Below, in pieces: positions 8,527-16,572 of a DNA stretch of 64,000 bases. Each line of letters begins with the position of its first letter. The stretch's first letter is position 1. The notes beneath the pieces were generated by a model, which had not been told where the DNA came from, did not search any database, and was given only the letters and a program-made list of their open reading frames with translations. Origin of the DNA: Allobosea sp. BK604 (lineage in GTDB: Bacteria > Pseudomonadota > Alphaproteobacteria > Rhizobiales > Beijerinckiaceae). The position numbers and the translations under genes are program-made. The stretch is from contig NZ_SLZF01000007.1 of the NCBI RefSeq assembly GCF_004341515.1, positions 310,001 through 374,000 of the forward strand. Reading direction: 5' to 3'.

Positions 8527-9546
8527 TTAGAGCAGTCCGGCCGCGGTCATCAAGTCGGAGACCTTCTTGCTGTCGAGCGTGGAGGGCTCGACCTTGGGCG
8601 CCTGCAGCTTGGCGATCGGCTCCAGCTTGGCGTTCGAATCGGCGCCGTTGCCGATGGCGTATTCGAAGGAATCGCCGTCGCGCAGCACGGCCTGGCCCTG
8701 CTTCCCGCTGACCCATTTCACGAAGGCCTCGGCCTCCTTCTTGTGCTTGCTCGAAGCCAGGACGCCGGCACCGGAGGTGCTGAGGAAGGCGCCGGGGTCA
8801 TTGCTGCGGAAATAGTGCAGGCCGACATTGGCGCTGTTCTCGGCCGTCTTCGCCTGATCGCCGAAATAGTAATAGTGATAGATCACGGCGCCATCGACCT
8901 CGCCGGCATTGACCGCCTTCATGGCGACGCTGTTGCCGCGATAGGCGGTCGAGTTCGCCTTCATCGCCTTCAGCCAGTCCGCCGTGACCGCCTCGCCCTT
9001 GAGCTGGAGCAGCGCTCCGACGATCGCCTGGAAATCGGCTCCCGCCGGCGCGGCGGCCCAATGGCCCTTCCACTTGGCATCGGCGAGCTCGAGCAGCGAC
9101 TTCGGCAGGTCGGCGTCCTTCAGCTTGCGCTTGTCATAGGCGAAGACGGTGCTGCGCGCGGCGACGCCCATCCAGTGGCCGTCCTTCGGCCGGAAATTCT
9201 CCGGGACCTGGGCGAGGACATCCTGCGGCAGCGTGGCGAACAGTCCGGCCCGGTCGACCAGCACCATGGCCGGCGAATTCTCGGTGACGAAGACATCGGC
9301 CGGCGAGGCGGAGCCTTCCTGGACGAGCTGGTTGGCGAGTTCGGTGTCGCCGCCCTGGCGCATCGTGACCTTGATGCCGGTCTCCTTGGTGAAGCCCTCG
9401 GCCCAGGCCTTGGTCAGGCTGGCATGCTGGGCGTTGTAGACCGTGATGCCGGCGCTGTCGGCGCTCTGAGCATTCGCCATGCCTGCGGCCGCGAGCGAGA
9501 GGCCCAGCGTCGCGACGCGCGCCAAGGATGCAATTGCGTTGTTCAT
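8527..9546 (-). CDS. fbpA: Ferric iron-binding periplasmic protein
   Basis: A 339-residue exported protein with signal peptide ending near MANAQS. The mature start GITVYNAQHASLTKAWAEGF and the cluster IYHYYYFGD are characteristic of FbpA/FutA iron-binding proteins, in which adjacent tyrosines ligate Fe3+. The ATG at 9546 is chosen because GGAG lies 8 bases upstream; a longer reading adds only a non-signal leader. It heads the fbpABC operon. An Irr-box-like sequence lies about 90 bases upstream, so control by iron or heme status is plausible. Confidence 0.88.
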   Translation of the reverse strand: MNNAIASLARVATLGLSLAAAGMANAQSADSAGITVYNAQHASLTKAWAEGFTKETGIKVTMRQGGDTELANQLVQEGSASPADVFVTENSPAMVLVDRAGLFATLPQDVLAQVPENFRPKDGHWMGVAARSTVFAYDKRKLKDADLPKSLLELADAKWKGHWAAAPAGADFQAIVGALLQLKGEAVTADWLKAMKANSTAYRGNSVAMKAVNAGEVDGAVIYHYYYFGDQAKTAENSANVGLHYFRSNDPGAFLSTSGAGVLASSKHKKEAEAFVKWVSGKQGQAVLRDGDSFEYAIGNGADSNAKLEPIAKLQAPKVEPSTLDSKKVSDLMTAAGLL

Positions 9547-9637
9547 AGGGGTAGCTCCGCTTGGGCCCGGCAAAGATGGGCCAAGTAACCGCGGTTAGAT
9601 TCTCATGGCGGCGGGCTGTCAAACGCTCTGTTTTCAA

Positions 9638-9654
9638 ATTAGAAGAATTACAAA
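9638..9654. promoter_or_regulatory. ICE (Irr box)-like sequence upstream of fbpA
   Basis: The 17-mer ATTAGAAGAATTACAAA matches the rhizobial iron control element TTTAGAAnnnTTCTAAA at 11 of the 14 defined bases, 92 bases upstream of the fbpA start. The left half TTAGAA is intact and the right half is degenerate. An irr gene lies about 5 kb away. Weak but suggestive. Confidence 0.35.
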
Positions 9655-9739
9655 GAAGGCATATTGCCAGAATGGCTTGGTCACGGCGAAGAAGAGTGCG
9701 CCCCGAAACACGCTGAAAAGCGCGGCGCAGCGTCGCATC

Positions 9740-9945
9740 GCTTACTGGACTTCGCTGCGGCGGCCGCGCCACGACATTCGCATGAGCCGTCTTGGCTTCG
9801 GTCGGGTCCTTGGTCCGCACTGAGCGCAGCAGCTCGCGCCCCCCTCGGCGGCCCGAACTGCATCGGGAACGGCCTTGCGGAACCAGTAGGCGCCTGTCTT
9901 GGGATGCTTGAACGGCCGGGCCCTTGAAAGGACCATGTGGATCAC
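9740..9945 (-). pseudogene. Remnant of tyrosine integrase N-terminal region (DUF6538-like)
   Basis: The minus strand from 9945 reads MVLSRARPFKHPKTGAYWFRKAVPD in part, very like the N-terminal DUF6538 region of phage and island tyrosine integrases. The expected continuation (SVRTKDPTEAKTAHANV) appears in a different frame near 9820-9770, so there is a frameshift of the reading frame. No core-binding or catalytic domain (R..HxxR..Y) follows before fbpA. It starts about 80 bases past the 3' end of tRNA-Leu and points away from it, the usual place of an integrase at a tRNA attachment site. It is a decayed scar. Confidence 0.65.
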
Positions 9946-10023
9946 CCGGTTGTATCGCTCCGGCGTCCACTAAGCCATCGACGTCAGCTAAGGTGCTGAC
10001 AAACCACCACTCTGGTAGATGAG

Positions 10024-10110
10024 TGGTGCCCAGGAGAGGACTCGAACCTCCACGCCCTTGCGAGCGCCAGCACCTGAAGCTGGTGCGTCTACCAATTCCG
10101 CCACCTGGGC
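10024..10110 (-). tRNA. tRNA-Leu (anticodon CAG), CCA encoded
   Basis: The minus strand folds as a class II tRNA: acceptor GCCCAGG/CCTGGGC, D-arm GGCGGAATTGGTAGACGC, anticodon stem CCAGC/GCTGG around loop TTCAGGT (anticodon CAG, reading CUG), long variable arm GCGCTCGCAAGGGCGT and T-arm with GGTTCGAGTCC. A encoded CCA follows the discriminator A. An integrase remnant lies just beyond the 3' end. Confidence 0.97.
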
Positions 10111-10326
10111 AACGGCGGTCCGTGTACGGGGGCGGGCGGAGGCTGTCAACGGCGTTGTCGGCATTTTGTCATCGAATTGTGGATGGTCGGCGTTTCCGGC
10201 ATGAGCGCGGTGCCGCCTGCGACAAGCTTGGTTGCGATTCAGCCGCCAAATAGCGGCGGTTCCGCTTCCCTTTAGAACGATCACATTCTAGGACAGCGGC
10301 ACGTCCCTAGACGGAGCTTGAGCATC

Positions 10327-11331
10327 ATGGCCACCCTGACCCCGTCCTCGCAGTTGATCACGGTCTTCGGCGGTTCCGGCTTCCTCGGCCGCCATGTCGT
10401 GCGCGCGCTGGTCAAGCGCGGCTATCGCGTGCGGGTCGCCGTGCGCCGGCCGGACCTTGCCGGCTTCCTCCAGCCGCTCGGCGTCGTCGGCCAGATCCAT
10501 GGCGTGCAGGCCAATCTGCGCTATCCCGATTCGGTCATGGCTGCGGTCAAGGGCGCCGCCGCGGTGGTCAATCTCACCGGCATCCTGCAGGAGGGCGGCC
10601 GCCAGACCTTCGCCGGCGTCCAGGCCAATGGCGCGCGCGCCGTCGCCCAGGCTTGCGTCGCCCACGGCATCAGCCGGCTCGTCCAGATCTCGGCGATCGG
10701 GGCCGACAGCGAATCGGCCTCGGCCTATGGCCGCAGCAAGGCCGAAGGCGAAGCCGCGGCGCTGTCCCTGGTGCCGAGCGCCGTCGTCCTGCGCCCCTCG
10801 ATCATGTTCGGGCCGGAGGATACGTTCTTCAACCGCTTCGCCGCGCTCGCCCGCATGCTGCCGGTGCTGCCGCTGGTCGGCGCGCAGACCAGGTTCCAGC
10901 CGGCCTTCGTCGGCGATGTCGCCGAGGTGATCGCGCGCGCCGTCGACGGCACCGTCCAGGGCGGACGCGTCTATGAACTGGGTGGCCCCGAGGTGAAGAC
11001 CCTCGAGGAATTCGTCGCCTATGTCTGCGAGGTCACCGACCGCAAACGCTTGCTCGCGCCGCTGCCCTTCCCGCTGGCGCGCGTGCAGGCGCGCATCCTC
11101 GAGATCATCCACGCGGTCTCGCTCGGCCTGTTGCCGGCAGAGTTCAGGCTGACCCGCGACCAGGTCGCGATGCTCGAGAGCGACAATGTCGTCTCCGAGG
11201 CCGCCAAGGCGGAAGGCCGCAGCTTCGAGGGAATCGGCATCGCGCCGGTCTCGGTCGAGGCGGTCGTGCCCTCCTATCTCTGGCGCTTCCGCAAGACCGG
11301 CCAGTTCGACACCGCGCGCGCCGGCGGCTGA
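10327..11331 (+). CDS. NAD(P)-binding protein related to complex I subunit NDUFA9
   Basis: A 334-residue atypical short-chain dehydrogenase/epimerase. The Rossmann motif ITVFGGSGFLGRHVVRAL is at about residues 11-28, followed by AAVVNLTGIL and SAIGADSESASAYGRSKAEGE, the SDR-type Y..SK region. The match is to the NDUFA9-like group common in alphaproteobacteria, often annotated complex I NDUFA9 family; a role in quinone or respiratory assembly is possible but not shown. The start at 10327 has GGAG 10 bases upstream; a TTG at 10318 is less likely. It is divergent from tRNA-Leu and convergent with the quinone oxidoreductase. Confidence 0.82.
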   Translation: MATLTPSSQLITVFGGSGFLGRHVVRALVKRGYRVRVAVRRPDLAGFLQPLGVVGQIHGVQANLRYPDSVMAAVKGAAAVVNLTGILQEGGRQTFAGVQANGARAVAQACVAHGISRLVQISAIGADSESASAYGRSKAEGEAAALSLVPSAVVLRPSIMFGPEDTFFNRFAALARMLPVLPLVGAQTRFQPAFVGDVAEVIARAVDGTVQGGRVYELGGPEVKTLEEFVAYVCEVTDRKRLLAPLPFPLARVQARILEIIHAVSLGLLPAEFRLTRDQVAMLESDNVVSEAAKAEGRSFEGIGIAPVSVEAVVPSYLWRFRKTGQFDTARAGG

Positions 11332-11336
11332 GGCGG

Positions 11337-12326
11337 TCAGGGTATCAGCACGAGCTTGCCGGTCGTCTGCCGGCTTTCGAGCGCCTGGTGGGCTGCCTTG
11401 GCCTGTTCGAGCGGATAGCTGCCCCCGGGCAGAACCTCGATCTCGCCGCGCGCCGCCAGCCCGAACAGCTCGGCCAGGTCGGCCTTGACCTCGTCCTGGC
11501 GCAGCAGCGGCAGCAGCGTGAAGCCGGCCAGCGACTGGTTGCCGGCGACGAGCGCCTTCAACTCGGGCAGGCCGAGCGCGAAATCCTGCAGGTTGAGGGC
11601 GCCAAAGGCCACGATCCGACCGAGCGGAGCAAGCAGCCCGAGACAGGCCGACATCACCGTGCCGCCCGTCGATTCATAGATAATGTCGAAGCCGGTACCT
11701 CCGGCAATGGCGCGCGCCTGTCCGGTCCAGCCGGGCTGCGAATAATCGACGCCCTCTTCCGCGCCGAGCCGGCGCGCGACGGCGAGCTTCTCGGCCGAGC
11801 TTGCGGCTGCGATGACGCGGGTTGCACTCGCACGCCCTGCGATCTGCACCAGCAGGCTGCCGACGCCGCCCGCAGCGGCGCTGACGAGCACCGACTTGCC
11901 GGCCGGCGGCGCCTGCCGGACGAGATGAAGAGCCGTCAGCCCCTGCACCATCAGGGCGGCCGCCCTCGCGAAGGGAAGCTCGTCGGGCAGGGGCACGAGC
12001 CAGTTGGCATTGACAGCGACATAGTCGGCATAGCCGCCCGAGAAGTTGCCGGCGGCGAATAATGGCGCCGCGACGCGCTCGCCGATCCGGACCGTGTCGA
12101 CCCCGGCACCCAACGCCTCGACCGTGCCGGCGACCTCGACGCCCGGGATCATGGGCAGGGTCGGTGTGCCGCCATAGCGGTCCTGCCGCTGCAGGGTCTC
12201 GAAGAAATTGACTCCCGCCGCGCCGACGCGGATCAGCGCCTGGCCGGGGTCGGGAAGAGGTCTGGCGACCTCGGCGGGTTCGAGCACCTCGGGGCCGCCA
12301 AAGCGGCTGATCTGGATGGCCTTCAT
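11337..12326 (-). CDS. Quinone oxidoreductase-like NADPH-dependent reductase (MDR family)
   Basis: A 329-residue medium-chain dehydrogenase/reductase of the zinc-free quinone reductase type. It shows MKAIQISRFGGPEVLE at the start, GVNFFETLQRQDRYGG, PGVEVAGTVEALGAGV, and the nucleotide-binding SAAAGGVGSLLVQIAGRA. Zinc ligands of alcohol dehydrogenases are absent. It probably reduces quinones or enones with NADPH in the cytoplasm. It is divergent from an HxlR regulator with a palindrome between, a common arrangement for electrophile-responsive reductases. Confidence 0.88.
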   Translation of the reverse strand: MKAIQISRFGGPEVLEPAEVARPLPDPGQALIRVGAAGVNFFETLQRQDRYGGTPTLPMIPGVEVAGTVEALGAGVDTVRIGERVAAPLFAAGNFSGGYADYVAVNANWLVPLPDELPFARAAALMVQGLTALHLVRQAPPAGKSVLVSAAAGGVGSLLVQIAGRASATRVIAAASSAEKLAVARRLGAEEGVDYSQPGWTGQARAIAGGTGFDIIYESTGGTVMSACLGLLAPLGRIVAFGALNLQDFALGLPELKALVAGNQSLAGFTLLPLLRQDEVKADLAELFGLAARGEIEVLPGGSYPLEQAKAAHQALESRQTTGKLVLIP

Positions 12327-12378
12327 GGCTCTCTCGCGGCAGGAGTGATCGTGCCGCGGGTTCTGCGCTATGATCCCG

Positions 12379-12398
12379 ATTGGTGACTACACACCGAT
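12379..12398. promoter_or_regulatory. Operator-like palindrome between quinone reductase and HxlR genes
   Basis: ATTGGTG and CACCGAT form arms around 6 bases (6 of 7 pairs match). A TATGAT hexamer (-10-like) precedes it at 12369-12374, so a protein bound here would cover the likely transcription start of the HxlR gene. Autoregulation by the HxlR protein is inferred. Confidence 0.4.
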
Positions 12399-12425
12399 TT
12401 GTTCCATACAGACCGGAAGGTGACC

Positions 12426-12815
12426 ATGGCTGATCCGATGAAGCGCCTGCCGATGCAGCCGGTCGAGCGCGCGCTCAAGGTGATCTCGGGACGCTGGAAG
12501 GCGATCATCCTCTACCAGCTCTTCGACGGGCAAAAGCGCCTGTCGGAGTTGAAGGGGCTGGTGCCGCGCATCAGCCAGAAAGTGCTGATCCAGCAGCTGC
12601 GCGAAATGGAGGAGCACGGGCTCGTCCATCGCGAGATCTTCCGGCAGGTGCCGCCGCGCGTCGACTATTCGGCGACTGCGCTGGGGCTGAGCCTCGAGCC
12701 GGTCATTCGCTCGCTGTGTGACTGGGGCCGCAAGCACGCGGCCGATCTCGACGAGCTCGACAGCCTCTCAGAGTGCCGGCTGCCGCCGGTCGCAGCGACG
12801 AACGAGGCGGCTTGA
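12426..12815 (+). CDS. HxlR family winged-helix transcriptional regulator
   Basis: A 129-residue regulator with the HxlR pattern: PVERALKVISGRWKAIILYQLFDG, then KRLSELKGLVPRISQKVLIQQLREMEEHGLV and REIFRQVPPRVDYSATALG. HxlR proteins bind DNA as dimers and often sense electrophiles or oxidants. The ATG at 12426 has GGAAGG 5 bases upstream. It likely controls the divergent quinone reductase and itself. No conserved N-terminal sensing cysteine is present; a cysteine in SLCDWG is the main candidate. Confidence 0.9.
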   Translation: MADPMKRLPMQPVERALKVISGRWKAIILYQLFDGQKRLSELKGLVPRISQKVLIQQLREMEEHGLVHREIFRQVPPRVDYSATALGLSLEPVIRSLCDWGRKHAADLDELDSLSECRLPPVAATNEAA

Positions 12816-12908
12816 GTACCGGGCGCGGGGCCATTTGCCCCGCAGCCCTTATCCGTGGAGATGCGATCTTCGATCGCGCGTCGGGATGAAGGCCGAGGGG
12901 CCGTCTCC

Positions 12909-13904
12909 TCAGAGCATGCTGGGCAAGACACGGTCCGGTGGCTTGTGCCCGTCCATGAAGGTCTTGATGTTGACGATGACCTTCTCGCCCATATCGGCGC
13001 GGCCCTCATGCGTGGCCGAGCCCATATGCGGCAGCACCACCACCTTGTGCTGGCGCGCCAGCTTGAGCAGGCGCGGGTTCACCGCCGGCTCGTGCTCGAA
13101 CACGTCGAGCCCGGCCCCGGCGAGCTCGCCTGCCTCGAGCATGCGGGCGAGGGCGGTCTCGTCGACGATCTCGCCGCGGGCCGTGTTCACCAGGATGGCG
13201 TCGGGCTTCATCAGCTTGAGCCGGCGCGCCGAGAGCAGGTGATAGGTCGCCGGCGTATGCGGGCAGTTGATCGAGACGATATCCATGCGCGCCAGCATCT
13301 GGTCGAGCGAGTCCCAATAGGTGGCGTTGAGCGCCTCCTCGGTGCGGGCATCGACGCGGCGGCGGTTGTGGTAGTGGATCGAGAGCCCGAAGGCGGCGGC
13401 GCGGCGCGCCACGGCCTGGCCGATGCGGCCCATGCCGACTATGCCGAGCCGCTTGCCGGTGATGCGCCGCCCGAGCATCCAGGTCGGCGACCAGCCGGCC
13501 CATTCATCGTCGGGGATGACGCGCGCGCCTTCCGAGATGCGGCGCGCGACCGCGAGGATCAGCGCGATCGTCATGTCGGCGGTGTCGTTGGTCAGCACGC
13601 CCGGCGTATTGGTGACGGTGATCCCGCGCTGCACGGCGCTGGCGACGTCGATATTGTCGACGCCATTGCCGAAATTGGCGATGAGCCGGAGCTGGTCGCC
13701 TGCCTGGGCGATGACGGCGGCGTCGATCTTGTCCGTCACGGTCGGCACCAGCACGTCGGCCGACTTCACCGCCTCGACCAGGGCGGCCTGGCTCATCGGC
13801 GTATCGTCGATATTGAGCTTGGCGTCGAAGAGTTCGCGCATGCGTGTTTCAACCACGGCGGGCAGCTTGCGTGTGACCACGACCAGCGGCTTCTTCTTCG
13901 TCAT
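12909..13904 (-). CDS. D-2-hydroxyacid dehydrogenase (glyoxylate/hydroxypyruvate reductase-like)
   Basis: A 331-residue enzyme of the D-isomer 2-hydroxyacid dehydrogenase family. Visible are NFGNGVDNIDVASA, the NAD-binding GKRLGIVGMGRIGQAVARRA, the catalytic Arg in NTARGEIVDE, the Glu in FEHEPAVNP and the His in VLPHMGSATHEGR. It probably interconverts glyoxylate or hydroxypyruvate and glycolate or glycerate in the cytoplasm (GyaR-like), though substrate is not proven. The start ATG at 13904 (MTKKKP) has GGAG upstream. It is divergent from the SH3 protein gene. Confidence 0.88.
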   Translation of the reverse strand: MTKKKPLVVVTRKLPAVVETRMRELFDAKLNIDDTPMSQAALVEAVKSADVLVPTVTDKIDAAVIAQAGDQLRLIANFGNGVDNIDVASAVQRGITVTNTPGVLTNDTADMTIALILAVARRISEGARVIPDDEWAGWSPTWMLGRRITGKRLGIVGMGRIGQAVARRAAAFGLSIHYHNRRRVDARTEEALNATYWDSLDQMLARMDIVSINCPHTPATYHLLSARRLKLMKPDAILVNTARGEIVDETALARMLEAGELAGAGLDVFEHEPAVNPRLLKLARQHKVVVLPHMGSATHEGRADMGEKVIVNIKTFMDGHKPPDRVLPSML

Positions 13905-14105
13905 CGGCGGCTCCTCTCCTGCGAGTCCCCGCGACAATGCCGCCATTCCGCCTCAACCCCTCATTAACCGAGGCGCTTCAGGAATGAAGGCAGCGTGATC
14001 GCGCGCGCTGACACGTTGTTAAGTGGCGCCGTGCCGGATGACAACATGACCCTTCGGCGGGCGCATGCCGTCCCGGCCGGGCGGAACAGGACGAGGATTG
14101 AGCGG

Positions 14106-14636
14106 ATGGGTGGCCCTGCGATGCGTGTTGTTCTGCTTGCGACGGCGCTCCTGGCCGGCTTGGGTTCTTCCGCTTCGGCCCAGGATATGACGGCGGGCTC
14201 GGTGACCGGCCTGCCGATCCCGCGCTATGTCAGCCTCAAGTCGGACCGCGTGAACCTGCGCGAGGGGCCCTCGAAGGAGCATCGCACCCGCTGGGTCTTC
14301 CAGCGCGCCGGCCTGCCCGTCGAGATCACCGCCGAATTCGAGACCTGGCGGCGCGTGCGCGATGCCGATGGCTCGGAAGGCTGGGTGCTGCACAGCCTGC
14401 TCTCGGGCCGGCGCACGGCACTGGTCGCGCCCTGGTCCAAGGTCAAGGACGAGACTTTCCCGCTTTTCGGCAGCGCCAATGACGGCTCGTCGGTGGTCGC
14501 CCGGCTGCAGCCCGGCGTCATCGCCAACGTCACCTCCTGCGCCAATGCCTGGTGCCATGTCACCGTCGCCAAGATGGATGGCTACATCAAGCAGGAGCGG
14601 CTCTGGGGCGTGTATCCGAACGAGAAGGTAGACTGA
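14106..14636 (+). CDS. Exported bacterial SH3-domain protein
   Basis: A 176-residue exported protein. A signal peptide (MRVVLLATALLAGLGSSASAQ) is followed by a bacterial SH3 domain with SDRVNLREGPSKEHRTRWVFQRAGLPVEI and a second SH3-like half (FGSANDGSSVVARLQPGVIANVTSC). Two cysteines in TSCANAWCHV may form a disulfide. Such proteins usually bind cell wall or act in the envelope; the precise role is unknown. The start at 14106 or 14121 cannot be separated firmly; AGG lies about 9 bases before 14106. It is convergent with irr. Confidence 0.85.
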   Translation: MGGPAMRVVLLATALLAGLGSSASAQDMTAGSVTGLPIPRYVSLKSDRVNLREGPSKEHRTRWVFQRAGLPVEITAEFETWRRVRDADGSEGWVLHSLLSGRRTALVAPWSKVKDETFPLFGSANDGSSVVARLQPGVIANVTSCANAWCHVTVAKMDGYIKQERLWGVYPNEKVD

Positions 14637-14670
14637 CGCGGTCCCCGCTGCGGAGTTCACAAGGCTCCAA

Positions 14671-14758
14671 CGTCATTGCGAGGAGCATAGCGACGAAGCA
14701 ATCCAGGGGGCGTAGAGTTCTGCCGCCCTTGGATTGCTTCGCTTCGCTCGCAATGACG
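14671..14758. repeat. REP-like inverted repeat between SH3 gene and irr
   Basis: An 88-base imperfect palindrome with ends CGTCATTGCGAG and CTCGCAATGACG and inner arms GAAGCAATCCAGG and CTTGGATTGCTTC. It lies between two convergent genes and could also stop transcription from both. The type (CGTCATTGCGA...) is a common dispersed element in proteobacterial genomes. Confidence 0.8.
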
Positions 14759-14784
14759 ATGGAGCTGTAGCTATTTGGAGTGAT

Positions 14785-15249
14785 TCAGCCGTCGGTCTTG
14801 CGCAGCCGCACCACGACATCGACCCGGGCGATCTCGTAGCCCTCCGGCGGCTCCGGCAGCGCGGCGACATCGACGGCCGAGGCGGGGATGTCGATCACCG
14901 TGTTCTCGCCGTCGACGACGAAATGGTGGTGCTCGCTGTTGTCGGTGTCGAAAAAGGTCTTGGCGCCGTCGATCGCGAGCTCGCGCAGCAGGCCCGCTTC
15001 CGTGAACTGATGCAGCGTATTGTAAACCGTCGCGAGCGAGACCGGCACGCGCGCCTTCATCGCCTCCTCGTAGAGCATCTCGGCGCTGATATGCCTGTCG
15101 CCCTTGGCGAAGAGCAGCCAGCCGAGCGAGACGCGCTGCCGCGTCGGGCGCAGCCGGACACGTCGCAGCCGCTGGCGCACGTCATGGAACGGGCAACCCT
15201 GGCGTCCGCTCGATCCGTAGCCCTGCTCGGGAGCGATCTGGTCGGTCAT
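14785..15249 (-). CDS. irr: Iron response regulator Irr (Fur family)
   Basis: A 154-residue Fur-superfamily regulator of Irr type. It has the heme-regulatory motif GCPFHDV at about residues 18-24 and the conserved LRPTRQRVSLGWLLFAKGDRHISAE, PVSLATVYNTLHQFTEAGLL helix, and the HHH cluster in SEHHHFVVD that binds heme or metal. Irr controls heme synthesis and iron storage/uptake genes in Hyphomicrobiales through ICE boxes and is degraded or inactivated when heme is abundant. The divergent neighbour is fabA, a synteny well known in rhizobia. The Trp of the classical GCPWHDV motif is Phe here. Confidence 0.95.
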   Translation of the reverse strand: MTDQIAPEQGYGSSGRQGCPFHDVRQRLRRVRLRPTRQRVSLGWLLFAKGDRHISAEMLYEEAMKARVPVSLATVYNTLHQFTEAGLLRELAIDGAKTFFDTDNSEHHHFVVDGENTVIDIPASAVDVAALPEPPEGYEIARVDVVVRLRKTDG

Positions 15250-15502
15250 GCGTCGGGTCGGCCTTTCCGGTTGCTGGCGCCATGTCGCCAGGCTGGCGAC
15301 GCGAATTCACAGCTCAAATGTAAGGCCTGGGCCCGACAGCCGCAAGCATTGGCGGGCGGCCTCTCGCCATGACCTTCCGGTGAATGCCGCGCCTTGCGCC
15401 CTTTTGTTTCGGCGCAAGCCCGTGTTACGCACGCACCGGGATAGGACCGCCGTTGCTGCCATGTGAGAGCAGCGGCGGGCGGCCGATACGGAGCGAGGAA
15501 GT

Positions 15503-16009
15503 ATGGAGCGGCAGTCGTCATTCAGCTACGAGGAGATCCTCGCATGCGGACGCGGGGAGCTTTTCGGGCCGGGCAATGCGCAATTGCCGCTGCCGCCGAT
15601 GCTGATGTTCGATCGCATCACCGAGATCTCCGAGGATGGTGGTCCGCACGGCAAGGGCTTCGTGCGCGCCGAGCTCGATGTCCGCCCCGATCTCTGGTTC
15701 TTCGACTGCCATTTCAAGGGCGATCCGGTGATGCCGGGCTGCCTCGGGCTCGATGCGCTCTGGCAGCTCACCGGCTTCTTCCTGGGCTGGCTCGGCCTGC
15801 CGGGCCGCGGCCGGGCCCTCGGTGTCGGCGAGGTCAAGTTCGCCGACCAGGTGCTGCCATCGGTCAAGAACGTGGTCTATGGCGTCGAGTTCAAGCGCGT
15901 CTTCAAGTCCAAGCTCGTGCTCGGCATCGCCGATGGCTGGCTGGAAGCCGACGGCAAGCGGATCTACACGGTGGCGGACATGCGTGTCGGCCTGTTCGTG
16001 CCGCAATGA
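15503..16009 (+). CDS. fabA: 3-hydroxydecanoyl-ACP dehydratase/isomerase FabA
   Basis: A 168-residue hot-dog-fold enzyme, close to the usual 170. It dehydrates 3-hydroxydecanoyl-ACP and isomerises the trans-2 to the cis-3 enoyl product, the entry point for unsaturated fatty acids. The catalytic His lies in FFDCHFKGDPVMPGCLGLDALWQ, with the helix Asp in the same stretch, and PMLMFDRITEI is typical of the family. The ATG at 15503 follows GAGGAA. It begins the fabA, small gene, fabB, DUF3303, fabI run and is divergent from irr. Confidence 0.97.
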   Translation: MERQSSFSYEEILACGRGELFGPGNAQLPLPPMLMFDRITEISEDGGPHGKGFVRAELDVRPDLWFFDCHFKGDPVMPGCLGLDALWQLTGFFLGWLGLPGRGRALGVGEVKFADQVLPSVKNVVYGVEFKRVFKSKLVLGIADGWLEADGKRIYTVADMRVGLFVPQ

Positions 16010-16038
16010 ACTGATCGGCGGCGGGACTTCGAAAGGTG

Positions 16039-16434
16039 ATGGCCCGCGCGTCCGATCTGACCGGCGTCTGGCACGGCCTCTACACCTATGAGATGGCGGC
16101 CGAGCCGATCTATTTCGTCGCCACCCTGATCGAATCGGGGCGATGGCTCACCGGCTCGACCCATGAATCGGAGATCGGGCGCAATGGTGCGCCGCTGACG
16201 CTCTTCGCGATGCTCGAGGGCGGGCGTGACGAGCTATCGGTCCGCTTCACGAAGACCTATGATGGTACGGGTGGCTGGTCGCACAGCGTCGCCTATGACG
16301 GCACGCTGAGCGCGTACGCGACCGAGATCGAAGGCCGCTGGACGATCGGACGGGAAGCCTCGGGCCGCTTCCTGATGATCCGCTCCGCGGGAGCGAGCGA
16401 GAGCGTCGTCAGGCGGGCTTTTGCCAAGGTTTGA
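16039..16434 (+). CDS. Conserved hypothetical protein between fabA and fabB
   Basis: About 131 residues without signal peptide or membrane segment. The sequence begins MARASDLTGVWHGLYTYE, and the pattern of short strands (LTGSTHESEIGRNG, ELSVRFTKTYDGTGGWSHSVAYDGTLS, EIEGRWTIG) suggests a small beta-barrel, lipocalin-like fold, possibly a lipid or acyl ligand binder. The start is uncertain: ATG at 16039 or GTG at 16036, with AAAGG directly before. I cannot assign a function. Its place inside the fab operon, 30 bases after fabA, suggests cotranscription with fatty acid synthesis. Confidence 0.75.
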   Translation: MARASDLTGVWHGLYTYEMAAEPIYFVATLIESGRWLTGSTHESEIGRNGAPLTLFAMLEGGRDELSVRFTKTYDGTGGWSHSVAYDGTLSAYATEIEGRWTIGREASGRFLMIRSAGASESVVRRAFAKV

Positions 16435-16572
16435 GTTGGACGCGAACGCGGTTCATTGTGGTGAAGAGCGGCGTTGCCCTTGCGTCTGCGTCATTCCCGG
16501 TCCATCTCCGGGGCGCAAATTGATCGGAACGGGCGCTTGAGCAGTCCCGACATGCGAAGCGGAGTGAACGGT

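Noticed and set aside
10271..10292. TTTAGAA and TTCTAGG half-sites like an Irr box before the NDUFA9-like gene
   Set aside because: The half-sites are separated by 8 bases instead of 3, so the site does not fit the ICE consensus.
13995..14105. Longer N terminus of the SH3 protein
   Set aside because: The added residues are Arg/Pro rich and precede a good signal peptide, so translation most likely starts at 14106 or 14121.
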